Positions 1 to 7,261 of a stretch of 56,825 nt of DNA are shown piece by piece (positions within the stretch are counted from its first letter, which is position 1; each line of letters begins with the position of its first letter). Below the pieces are notes generated by a model that did not search any database, was not told where the DNA came from, and saw only the letters and a list, made by a program, of their open reading frames with translations. Origin of the DNA: Granulosicoccus sp047634635 (lineage in GTDB: Bacteria > Pseudomonadota > Gammaproteobacteria > Granulosicoccales > Granulosicoccaceae); NCBI GenBank assembly GCA_047634635.1, contig JBLIIE010000011.1:1-56825 (forward strand). The letters are read 5' to 3'. The position numbers and the translations under genes are program-made.

Positions 1-310
1 TCATATTCAGAATCTTCTGGGTGTCTCAATAGCTGTGCAGAAGCGCCAGCGCGCAGTTGGTAAAGCTGATTGTTATACCGGCGTTTGGGCTCACCATGCG
101 CATAAGGATAGTCAGCCCCTAGAAGCCGGTGATTTGGAAGAGGACATGAATGCAGCTGCGAAAATTGGCGATGATGCTCTAATGAAGCAAGCGGGCGCAC
201 AGGTTCGTCCAGAAGCTTTTACACATGGCTCATCCAAACAACGGCAGGAGTGGTTGTATCGTAGTTTGGAAAGCGGTGATCCACAGCAGTGTGATTCATT
301 CGCAAGCTAA
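1..310 (+). CDS. Neutral zinc metallopeptidase (YpfJ-like), 3' part only
   Basis: This is the C-terminal part of a gene that starts before the window; the frame is open from base 2 to the TAA at 308-310. It matches the end of the putative membrane-anchored zinc peptidase family (E. coli YpfJ). Visible landmarks are HIQNLLG, which in the family directly follows the HExxH motif, then ADCYTGVWAHHA, GDLEEDMNAAAKIGDD, FTHGSSKQR and a terminal LESGDPQQCDSF. Compared with the family, the stretch before ADC is short: the family has about 13 more residues there, ending in ELQADC, whereas this protein has AVGKADC. The Glu of ELQADC probably serves as the third zinc ligand, as in M48-type peptidases, and is Val here, so the product may be inactive. 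The HExxH motif itself lies outside the window. Identification is strong; the loss of function is inferred. Confidence 0.85.
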   Translation, partial: HIQNLLGVSIAVQKRQRAVGKADCYTGVWAHHAHKDSQPLEAGDLEEDMNAAAKIGDDALMKQAGAQVRPEAFTHGSSKQRQEWLYRSLESGDPQQCDSFAS

Positions 311-331
311 CAACTGAGATCAATTTCTACC

Positions 332-1165
332 ATGCGTATGGATCGAGAAGAATTTTTGGCGTGCCCATCTAAGCGAGTTACTTTGTTGGGAATGTCGGGA
401 GTAGGTAAAACCCGGCTAGCCAATATGTTGCGCGATGATCAGTGGTTTCATTATTCCGTAGATTATCGAATTGGTACTCGGTATCTGGATGAGCCAATCC
501 TTGATAACATCAAGAGCCAGGCTATGCAGGTTCCTTTCCTCAAGGATTTGCTCTTATCAGATTCTATCTACATCAGCAATAACATCACGGTAGATAATCT
601 GGAACCGTTGTCAACGTTTCTTGGAATGTTAGGTGATCCGGACAAGGGTGGGCTTGCCCTGTCAGAATTTAAACGACGACAAAAGCTGCACTTGCGTGGT
701 GAAATTGATGCCACGCGCGACGTTCAGTCTTTCATTGAGAAAGTAAAAACTATCTATGGTTACGATCATTTTTTGAATGATGCCAGTGGTAGTTTCTGTG
801 AAATTGATGATAAGTCTGTTATCGAATCTGTGGCTAAAAACACTTTGATGATTTACATCAAAACCAGTCCGGAGGATGAGGCATTTCTGATTGAGCGATC
901 TGCTAAAAATCCCAAGCCACTGTACTACCGTGAGCCTTTTCTTGATGCCCAGTTAGCAGATTATTATGTTGAAACTGGATTGGAGTACACTGCGCAAATT
1001 GATCCGTCGGAGTTTGTTCGCTGGGTGTTTCCTCGATTATTCAAAACTCGCTTACCGCGTTATGAAGCCATCGCAGACGCTCATGGCTATGTGATTTCTG
1101 CCCGTGATGCATTTGAAGTTCAAAATGCGGACGAGTTCTTGCAGTTGATCGGCGATGCACTGTAG
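332..1165 (+). CDS. P-loop ATPase/GTPase-like protein of unknown function
   Basis: A 277-residue soluble protein with a clean Walker A motif at residues 20-27 (GMSGVGKT) directly after an N-terminal beta strand (RVTLL). Farther in are FHYSVDYRIGTRY, a long helical middle and NTLMIYIKTS, which could be the strand leading to a base-recognition or Walker-B-like site. No signal peptide or membrane segment is seen. It follows the peptidase gene by 21 bases and precedes metA by 71 bases on the same strand. I recognise the overall layout (P-loop, VDYRIGTRY, SDSIYI.NNIT, IYGYDHF) from conserved 'ATPase' proteins best known in Alphaproteobacteria, but no function is established that I know of. A kinase-like role on a small molecule is possible and unproven. 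ATG codons at 332 and 338 are both possible starts, neither with a good Shine-Dalgarno. Confidence 0.8.
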   Translation: MRMDREEFLACPSKRVTLLGMSGVGKTRLANMLRDDQWFHYSVDYRIGTRYLDEPILDNIKSQAMQVPFLKDLLLSDSIYISNNITVDNLEPLSTFLGMLGDPDKGGLALSEFKRRQKLHLRGEIDATRDVQSFIEKVKTIYGYDHFLNDASGSFCEIDDKSVIESVAKNTLMIYIKTSPEDEAFLIERSAKNPKPLYYREPFLDAQLADYYVETGLEYTAQIDPSEFVRWVFPRLFKTRLPRYEAIADAHGYVISARDAFEVQNADEFLQLIGDAL

Positions 1166-1236
1166 TTTCGAATGATTATGACCATACCCTGTTGGCGTTA
1201 TTTCTTGCTAACGTTGCTGATAGTTGAGGTTGTCTG

Positions 1237-2328
1237 ATGCCATTGGTCGCTCACAATGATCTTCCAAGCTTTGAACGTCTCCGCGGCGAAGGATATCGAA
1301 TCCTTTCACCCGAGCGAGCAAAGTTTCAAGATATACGTGCCCTACATATTGGATTATTAAACATGATGCCCGATGCGGCATTAGGTGCTACCGAGCGGCA
1401 GTTTTTCCGGCTTGTGAGTTCCAGCAATCCAATCTCGCAGTTCTACATCCACCCGTTTACTTTGGACGAAATTCCTCGTGGTGAGATGGCACAGCGTCAT
1501 ATCGATCAATTTTACGAACCTCTTTCTTCAATTATGGAACATGGTTTGGATGCCTTGATCATCACTGGTGCCAATGTGACTAGGCCAAATCTTGCTGAAG
1601 AAGTTTTTTGGGAACCCCTGTGTAAGGTAATTGATTGGGCTGATAAGCATGTTGCTTCAACCTTGTGTTCTTGCCTCGCGACCCACGCTGTTGTATTGGC
1701 CCGTCACGATATTCGACGTCAGGGGTTGGGAAAAAAGTGTTGGGGGGTCTATGAGCATGATGTGGTCAAGAAGGATCACCCGTTGGCGCAGGATATCAAT
1801 ACCCGTGTTGTTGTGCCACATTCGCGCTTTAATGAAGTCACCGAGGAACAGTTGACCAATGCAGGCTTACACGTGCTCATTTCTGGTGCAGAGCCAGGCG
1901 TTCAGTTGGCGGTGAGTGCCGATGGATTTAGAACGGTGTTTTTTCAGGGGCATCCAGAGTACGACAGCATTAGTCTGATGAAGGAATACAAAAGAGACGT
2001 AGGTGAATTCATAAAAGGGCACTTGGCTGACTATCCACCGATTCCGCAGCACTACTTTGACAGGCATACCAAGGCTCTGTTTGATGAATACAAAGATCGA
2101 GTCCGAGAGAGCGTTGAGAAAAGTCTGTTTGCTCCTGCGTTTCCTGAGAATTTGGTAACTCACCGCCTACCTAACACCTGGCATGACAGCGCTGAGGCTC
2201 TGGTGGGAAACTGGATTGGTCTGGTCTATCAAATAACCCATCGAGATCGGACTCGCCAGTTTATGGATGGTGTTGACGAAGATGATCCTCTTGGATGGTT
2301 AGCTGGGGATGTGTCCCGCCTCACGTAG
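1237..2328 (+). CDS. metA: Homoserine O-acyltransferase, MetA/MetAS family
   Basis: This is the first committed enzyme of methionine synthesis, moving a succinyl or acetyl group from CoA to homoserine in the cytoplasm. The fold is glutamine-amidotransferase-like. The nucleophile is probably Cys146 (in STLCSCLATH, aligned with Cys142 of E. coli MetA), and the His/Glu pair is His239 and Glu241 in QGHPEYD. Other family marks are LNMMP, ERQFFRL, YEHD and PHSRFNE. It is longer than E. coli MetA (363 versus 309 residues), mostly through a C-terminal extension ending in DDPLGWLAGDVSRLT. The residue after TGANV (Thr115) sits where Gly or Glu has been linked to succinyl- or acetyl-CoA choice in this family, so the donor cannot be assigned. 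The start is supported by GAGG seven bases before ATG 1237. It stands alone, without other methionine genes. Confidence 0.93.
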   Translation: MPLVAHNDLPSFERLRGEGYRILSPERAKFQDIRALHIGLLNMMPDAALGATERQFFRLVSSSNPISQFYIHPFTLDEIPRGEMAQRHIDQFYEPLSSIMEHGLDALIITGANVTRPNLAEEVFWEPLCKVIDWADKHVASTLCSCLATHAVVLARHDIRRQGLGKKCWGVYEHDVVKKDHPLAQDINTRVVVPHSRFNEVTEEQLTNAGLHVLISGAEPGVQLAVSADGFRTVFFQGHPEYDSISLMKEYKRDVGEFIKGHLADYPPIPQHYFDRHTKALFDEYKDRVRESVEKSLFAPAFPENLVTHRLPNTWHDSAEALVGNWIGLVYQITHRDRTRQFMDGVDEDDPLGWLAGDVSRLT

Positions 2329-2400
2329 TTGGCGCATTGGCTGCATGTGGTATTGAGTAGAGCCGATAGTTAACATCGGGAAATCACCTCAATTGCAGCT

Positions 2401-4596
2401 GTGGTTATGGGCAGAAGGTCTTATTTGTTACGAGATACTCAATATCTTGTTTTTGCGTTTTTCGTGGTTTTGGTATCGTTGAATTCGGTGTCGGCCGCTG
2501 AGCGTGCACACGATATCGAACCCATTCCATCATGGGTTATTCCGGTGCCAGCATTTGGCACATTCCCATCAGTGGATGTCGAATTGCAGCATGGTTACCA
2601 TGATCAGCTGAGTGATTTGCAAATCAATGGTATTGAAAGGGGTAACATGCGTGTTTTTAGCGCCGTGGAATACTTATTGACAAATACCTTTGGTGTTGAG
2701 AATTTCTCAGATATTGAAATTTCCTATGACCCCACCTATCAGACTCTGAGTTTGCATGAGCTGATTATTAAACGCGATGACGTTCAGATAAACAGGCTCG
2801 ACACTACAAGTTTCCATGTCATTCAATCTGAATTTGATGACGCAAAGCTGGTTTATAATGGTACTCAGACTCTGAGTGCTGTGCTCGATGGTGTTCAGGT
2901 AGGGGACATAATACGATTCTCATATACCTTGGCTGGAGAAAATCCGGTGTTTGCTGGTAATCGTGAGTTTCATGTTAATACTGAGCTGTGGACGCAGCTA
3001 GACCGTCAGTACGTTCGGATATTGAGCGCGTCAGATAATCCACTTAACCGTCGAATCCGAGGGGCTGATGTCTCTCTGGCTGTTAAGGACAGACTTGGTG
3101 TTCAGGAAATTGTGTTTGATCAGCGTAGTGTGTCTAAATTCAGAACAGAAAATGGAGTTCCAAGTTGGCATGAGTCTCAGGGAACCATTGTTTTTAGCGA
3201 CATGGACAGTTGGCAAGATGTAGTGGAATGGGCAATCCCTTTGTACCAATTACCTGAATTCGTACCTGAGGAAGTTGTTCAAATCGCGGACGCTATCAAA
3301 CAATCGTATCGCAGTCGTGATGAGCAAATTGGAGCAGCCCTAAGATGGGTGCAAGAAGAGATACGGTACTACGATGTTGAGCTAGGAGCTAACTCACATC
3401 TGCCGGCCCAACCGGACACCACGCTGATGCGCAGATTCGGTGATTCAAAAGATAAAACTGTGTTGACCATAGCAATCTTGCGCGAGCTGAACATTGAAGC
3501 ATCTGCTGCTTTGGTAAATACTCAGCGTGGTCTTGAAGCTGGCAATTACCCTTTCAGAATGCATGCTTTCAATCATGTCGTTGTGCATGTGGAGAGCAAC
3601 GGAAACTCTCATTTTGTAGATCCGTCAAGACGTGGTCAAACAGGTGCTTTGGGTAAACTTTACGAGCCCAACTATGGACGTGCTTTGGTGTTAGAGCCTT
3701 ATAGCGTCGATCTTGTTGCTATGGATGATTCACAATCTACTGCTCAACAATCTGTAATTAAAGAATTAACGTTACCTGATGAATGGTCAGATCTAATGCG
3801 CACATCGATGGATAACAGCGCTAATAACTCTGAGCATGCGGCGGGGTTGAAAGTGATCTCTCAAAAACAAGGTCTACTGGCAGAACAAGTTAGGCAGAGC
3901 CTGGAGTTTGGTGGAGAGAGTTTTCTTAATAGAACGTATCTTGATTACTATCAGGTGTTGTTTCCTTCAATATCTGTGGCTGATTCCTTGAAGCATAGTG
4001 ATAATGCCGACAACAATTCTACTTTTGTTGAAAGCTACGCTATTGATAATTTCTGGGATTTCAATGAAAAGGTAGGTAAGCATCGTTGGTTGTATGCTGA
4101 TGAAATCATCGGATATTTAGACTTACCGGAAAAGGCGGTAAACCGTGAGCGACCCTATGAGATATCTCATCCGGTTAGTATTTCAGAAACATGGGTAGTT
4201 CCAGCATCAGCCAATGTACGAATGCATTTAGAAGAGGCCACTGTTGAGAATAAATGGTTATCATTTTCGAAGACCATTTCTAATGATGAAGAGAAAAGAC
4301 AGGTTACCATTACCTTTGCGTACGCTACGTTGACGAATGAAGTGGCAGCAAGGGATTTTGATATATATGTTGCATCGGTGGAGAAAATAAATGATCAAGC
4401 CTCCTTCTACCTACAACATTCACCTGTGTTGGCTGCAGCAACACAGGCTGCACCAGTGCCATGGAATACAGCAAAAATCAAGTTCTGGGTGGTTTTTATT
4501 GCGATGATATACTTCATCGGTTGGTGGTTGCATTATAAGAAAAAATATCGCAAAACAATCGATTATTATTCAGATGGAAATTTGCATTATAAGTAA
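2401..4596 (+). CDS. Secreted DUF3857/transglutaminase-like protein with Ser for Cys
   Basis: A 731-residue protein with an N-terminal signal or anchor (hydrophobic residues about 13-32, ending VSA-AERA). Then come a DUF3857-like beta-rich region (about 90-260), a transglutaminase-like core (about 295-410), a DUF3858-like beta region, and one C-terminal membrane helix (about 696-715) before a basic tail. It should sit in the periplasm or the inner membrane facing it. In the core, the family motif GDCKDK reads GDSKDK: the nucleophile position is Ser349 (TCA at 3445-3447). His392 (FNHVVVH) and Asp407 (FVDPS) keep the rest of the triad. The protein may therefore be a binding or non-peptidase version. 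GTG 2401 or ATG 2407 could start it; neither has a strong ribosome site. It is transcribed in line with metA after 72 bases, with no evident functional link. Confidence 0.85.
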   Translation: MVMGRRSYLLRDTQYLVFAFFVVLVSLNSVSAAERAHDIEPIPSWVIPVPAFGTFPSVDVELQHGYHDQLSDLQINGIERGNMRVFSAVEYLLTNTFGVENFSDIEISYDPTYQTLSLHELIIKRDDVQINRLDTTSFHVIQSEFDDAKLVYNGTQTLSAVLDGVQVGDIIRFSYTLAGENPVFAGNREFHVNTELWTQLDRQYVRILSASDNPLNRRIRGADVSLAVKDRLGVQEIVFDQRSVSKFRTENGVPSWHESQGTIVFSDMDSWQDVVEWAIPLYQLPEFVPEEVVQIADAIKQSYRSRDEQIGAALRWVQEEIRYYDVELGANSHLPAQPDTTLMRRFGDSKDKTVLTIAILRELNIEASAALVNTQRGLEAGNYPFRMHAFNHVVVHVESNGNSHFVDPSRRGQTGALGKLYEPNYGRALVLEPYSVDLVAMDDSQSTAQQSVIKELTLPDEWSDLMRTSMDNSANNSEHAAGLKVISQKQGLLAEQVRQSLEFGGESFLNRTYLDYYQVLFPSISVADSLKHSDNADNNSTFVESYAIDNFWDFNEKVGKHRWLYADEIIGYLDLPEKAVNRERPYEISHPVSISETWVVPASANVRMHLEEATVENKWLSFSKTISNDEEKRQVTITFAYATLTNEVAARDFDIYVASVEKINDQASFYLQHSPVLAAATQAAPVPWNTAKIKFWVVFIAMIYFIGWWLHYKKKYRKTIDYYSDGNLHYK

Positions 4597-4646
4597 TTGA
4601 TCAAGGCCTTTTTAAGGCTGATAATTATTAAATCGAAGTTTTTATC

Positions 4647-5206
4647 ATGACATCATCACAAGATTATTTGCTGAAGTTGTCGGCCCTAGTATTCCTTGTA
4701 CTTGGTGTTGCCACAATTATAGGCAAGATTCTTAGTATAAAAAATACCACCTCCAACACAGCTGTCATTGACAATCTTAATGTTCGCATTAATGCCTAGT
4801 GAGTCATGGTTGTGTTAATGGGAATTGCCTTTATGGGTGGCAAGGCTGGTGTGATAATTCTATTCAGTGCTTGCTCGTACGCAGCTTTACGCAAATTTAT
4901 CATTCTGACTAAAAAAATGAGAGGACAATTGAGTATTTTCTCTACCTTTTTTTGTGGTATTGCCTATTCAGTACGTGTTTTTTTGGTATGAGTGGTATTC
5001 CATATTGATACCAATTGAGGCATTCTTGCTACTACCTATGGCTGTGGCATTGCGAGGCATTGCGAGGCAGCACCGATCAGTATCTGGTTCGTATAGCGGA
5101 GACACAATGGGCTCTCATGAATTGTGTATTCTTTGCCTCCCACGTGCCAGTACCCCTTGTCCTGTGCGCAATTGTTGTGGAATTCTCTGGAGGTAACGAG
5201 CTGTAA
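4647..5206 (+). pseudogene. Decayed phosphatidate cytidylyltransferase (CdsA-like) gene
   Basis: Pieces in all three forward frames join into the N-terminal part of a CdsA-family membrane protein that makes CDP-diacylglycerol. Frame one runs from ATG 4647 (50 codons, one membrane helix, ending AVIDNLNVRINA), meets TAG TGA at 4797-4802 exactly where homologues have two Trp, and continues with VMVVLMGIAFMGGKAGV and SYAALRKFI. At the seven-T run 4947-4953 the homology moves to the next frame (VLPIQYVFFWYEWY, EAFLLLPMAVALRG), consistent with one extra T. At 5047-5066 a tandem duplication of 10 bases moves it again (STDQYLVRIAETQWALM, FFASHVP). Homology fades and a TAA at 5204-5206 ends it. The C-terminal catalytic half is missing, so this is a dead, truncated copy. 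Another intact cds gene must exist elsewhere because the function is essential. Confidence 0.85.
5047..5066 (+). repeat. 10-bp tandem duplication inside the cds-like pseudogene
   Basis: GCATTGCGAG occurs twice in a row (5047-5056 and 5057-5066). Removing one copy restores a continuous reading frame from MAVALRG into STDQYLVRIAETQW, so this duplication explains the second frameshift of the pseudogene. Confidence 0.9.
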
Positions 5207-5235
5207 ATTCAGCCGACATTATTATTGTCTTTGAG

Positions 5236-5279
5236 TTTGTGGATTTGTGGATTTGTGGATTTGTGGATTTGTGGATTTG
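5236..5279. repeat. 8-bp tandem repeat (TTTGTGGA)x5
   Basis: Five perfect copies of TTTGTGGA fill 5236-5275, followed by a partial copy (TTTG, 5276-5279). The array begins 30 bases after the last stop codon of the cds-like pseudogene. The unit is not a multiple of three and no gene is recognised across it. Such arrays change length by replication slippage. Confidence 0.95.
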
Positions 5280-5303
5280 CGGCTTTGGCTGTGTGGTCAC
5301 TAT

Positions 5304-5350
5304 CTGGCTAAGAATTAACTATTTACTGCAACGACTTAATTATTAGCCAG
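5304..5350. repeat. 15-bp inverted repeat downstream of the formyltransferase-like gene
   Basis: CTGGCTAAGAATTAA at 5304-5318 pairs with TTAATTATTAGCCAG at 5336-5350, with one mismatch in 15 and a 17-base loop. It lies 63 bases past the stop of the minus-strand gene that ends at 5413, so it could help end that transcript, but there is no T tract on either side. The rest of 5351-5412 shows nothing I can name. Confidence 0.7.
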
Positions 5351-5412
5351 TGGTGTCAAAACCAAATGATCAGCCACTAGGGTGTTTAGTCCGATTGGTA
5401 GCTAAGAGGGCA

Positions 5413-7074
5413 TCATCTTTTTCTTAATCTGATTGCATCAATAACGGTCAATTTACCTGCACGGTTGTAAGTATGCGTCCCTATTACTTGGTCATCCCAT
5501 TTTGGTTCCAATCTTGAGATTAGAGTCTCTTGATATTTTTCTGGAGTCATCGTCTGTATTTCGGAAATACTGAATCCGTATCCATAATGCTGGCTACAGT
5601 TTTGTGCGGGTCGATATAGTTTTCCGTTGTGACTGAATACGGCTCCTGCAGGTCTGGCTTGGCGGACATCGGAACTAATCGGGTTGGCAGGATGTGGTTG
5701 CCAGTTGCCATCACGGAAATCCTTGGTAAAGTACAAGTTACATTCGTCCCAACGACTCGTGCGATTCCCGTTAGATTGACAGCCAAATAGCCACCATAGA
5801 CCGTCATGGAAATAGAGTGTGGCATCGACCAGTTGTACGTCGCTCATGATGTCTTGAACATATTCCCATTTGTGGGGGAATTCAGTGCAGCGAAAAAGCT
5901 CAACTGAGTTGTTTGAAACTGACTCGGGAATCATGTAAAGCTCATCGTCATGTTCCAGAAGGAATGGATACGACAAATGATAGTCAGTCTCCAGGCAACG
6001 TTGAGGTTCACCGATGTTCCCTTCAGAATCCATCTCGATTACCGAAATATGACCCTTCGCAGTAGCGTAGGGATATTCTTCGACATAGATATAGTACGTT
6101 CCATCTCTTTCTAAGACGAATGGATCAGCCCAGAAGCAATCCTTTGGTGGTATGAGAGACTCGTAACGACGGGGTGACGTGAGTACCTTGTCGCTGAATT
6201 GGAACATCAATATCCATTGATCGATATAACGCTTATTACGAGCAACGTATTTTACTTTTTCCCAGAATTTATTTATCGATAGTTGTAGGTATTTTTTAGG
6301 TGTTGGGTATTTAAACAGTCCATGAGAATAGAATTGGAAGTCTAATTGTTCTGGTAGTCGATCAGGTGCAAAAAAAGCATCAGCACCGAGCAGGTGTAGC
6401 CTTTTCAGCTCTCTGGAAATCATGGACTGAGACTTCCAATACAAATTATTTCTAGTTTGAGCTAGTGAAAATCGATCAACAGGGCCTTGTCCTCGGCTCA
6501 AGATCAACCCATTGCTAATTTCTGAATTGAGCTTCTGCAAGATGGACCCAACGGTATTCCAGGATTGCATTGTTTCCCAATAGGCTGGTGGTCCCCCACG
6601 ATTGACGCGATTGTCCCCATGGTGCAGGGACCAAACGCCGTGCTTAGCTACATGCAGAATTTTACCGTCGAGAATACTGAAGCCTATGCGAATAATTACG
6701 TCAAGATTGTATGAGTCAATAGTTTTAATATCAGCGTCGTTAAAACGATCTACGTATTGTGTTTTCTGTGTATCGACATACAGTGAATCGACCCCGTCGA
6801 GCTGTTCTGTTAGGTTGCAAGGCACGAATGCGTCCCGGACCCTACTTGCTCCTTCAGCAAATCTTTGATGGATTGTTACCGCTATTTTCATGATTATGCG
6901 ATCGAGTATTCCGTTATTCAGACTCTCATCGACTCGCGCTGGGCCATTGTCATACATTCGAAGTGCAATGGTGCCGTAGCTACCCTCCTGAATTTCATCC
7001 AACAATACTTTTACCCACTCGGGCACCGTATCACCGTTCAGTAACAGGCCTATCCTTAGTGAAGGATTACTCAT
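5413..7074 (-). CDS. Formyltransferase-like / GINT1-N-like fusion protein
   Basis: A 553-residue protein with two parts. The N-terminal ~260 residues resemble a formyltransferase-type Rossmann domain: IGLLLNGDTVPEW at the start, DVIIRIGFSILDG, and SLHHGDNRVNRGGPPAYWE, which parallels the HGD/LP..RG..P..W signature of methionyl-tRNA and sugar formyltransferases. The C-terminal ~270 residues form a five-bladed beta-propeller-like region with CFWADPFVLERDGTYYIYVEEY, GHISVIEM, SYPFLLEHDDELYMIPES and QARPAGAVF. That is the pattern of the domain found at the N terminus of glucosamine inositolphosphorylceramide transferases and related to GH43/GH32-type propellers. In bacteria such proteins are usually linked to surface polysaccharide or glycolipid tailoring; the substrate here is unknown. 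No signal peptide is seen. It is transcribed alone, with 187 bases of unremarkable sequence between its start and the next gene (7075-7261). Confidence 0.75.
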   Translation of the reverse strand: MSNPSLRIGLLLNGDTVPEWVKVLLDEIQEGSYGTIALRMYDNGPARVDESLNNGILDRIIMKIAVTIHQRFAEGASRVRDAFVPCNLTEQLDGVDSLYVDTQKTQYVDRFNDADIKTIDSYNLDVIIRIGFSILDGKILHVAKHGVWSLHHGDNRVNRGGPPAYWETMQSWNTVGSILQKLNSEISNGLILSRGQGPVDRFSLAQTRNNLYWKSQSMISRELKRLHLLGADAFFAPDRLPEQLDFQFYSHGLFKYPTPKKYLQLSINKFWEKVKYVARNKRYIDQWILMFQFSDKVLTSPRRYESLIPPKDCFWADPFVLERDGTYYIYVEEYPYATAKGHISVIEMDSEGNIGEPQRCLETDYHLSYPFLLEHDDELYMIPESVSNNSVELFRCTEFPHKWEYVQDIMSDVQLVDATLYFHDGLWWLFGCQSNGNRTSRWDECNLYFTKDFRDGNWQPHPANPISSDVRQARPAGAVFSHNGKLYRPAQNCSQHYGYGFSISEIQTMTPEKYQETLISRLEPKWDDQVIGTHTYNRAGKLTVIDAIRLRKR

Positions 7075-7261
7075 GTGTCACTGTTAGCCACGTCGTGTGG
7101 ATTCATCAGATGTGGCTGTCATTGCGTACCAAACGTTTTGCACAATGGACAGGTAGTTCACGATCTGTTCCAAAACATGCAATATCGCAGTGACAGTATT
7201 GGATTATTTACCCCCTTTGCACGCCTAGCAATCGGTGGCGAATGGAGCAAGGCGGATAGTG

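Noticed and set aside
4601..4620. GCCTT/AAGGC mini-hairpin after the DUF3857 gene as a terminator.
   Set aside because: A five-base stem with a three-base loop and no T run after it is too weak.
4797..4802. TAG TGA in the middle of a conserved reading frame as possible stop-codon recoding (pyrrolysine or selenocysteine).
   Set aside because: Homologues have Trp-Trp there, two frameshifts follow, and the C-terminal half of the gene is lost. A pseudogene explains all of it.
5236..5279. Tandem repeat considered as a CRISPR array or replication iterons.
   Set aside because: Units are 8 bp, directly abutting, without spacers, DnaA boxes or a replication gene nearby.
5115..5300. Minus-strand frame with a Pro/Gln/Ile/His/Lys repeat (PQIHKSTN).
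   Set aside because: It is only the translation of the 8-bp DNA repeat plus the reverse of the pseudogene; no ribosome site or family resemblance.
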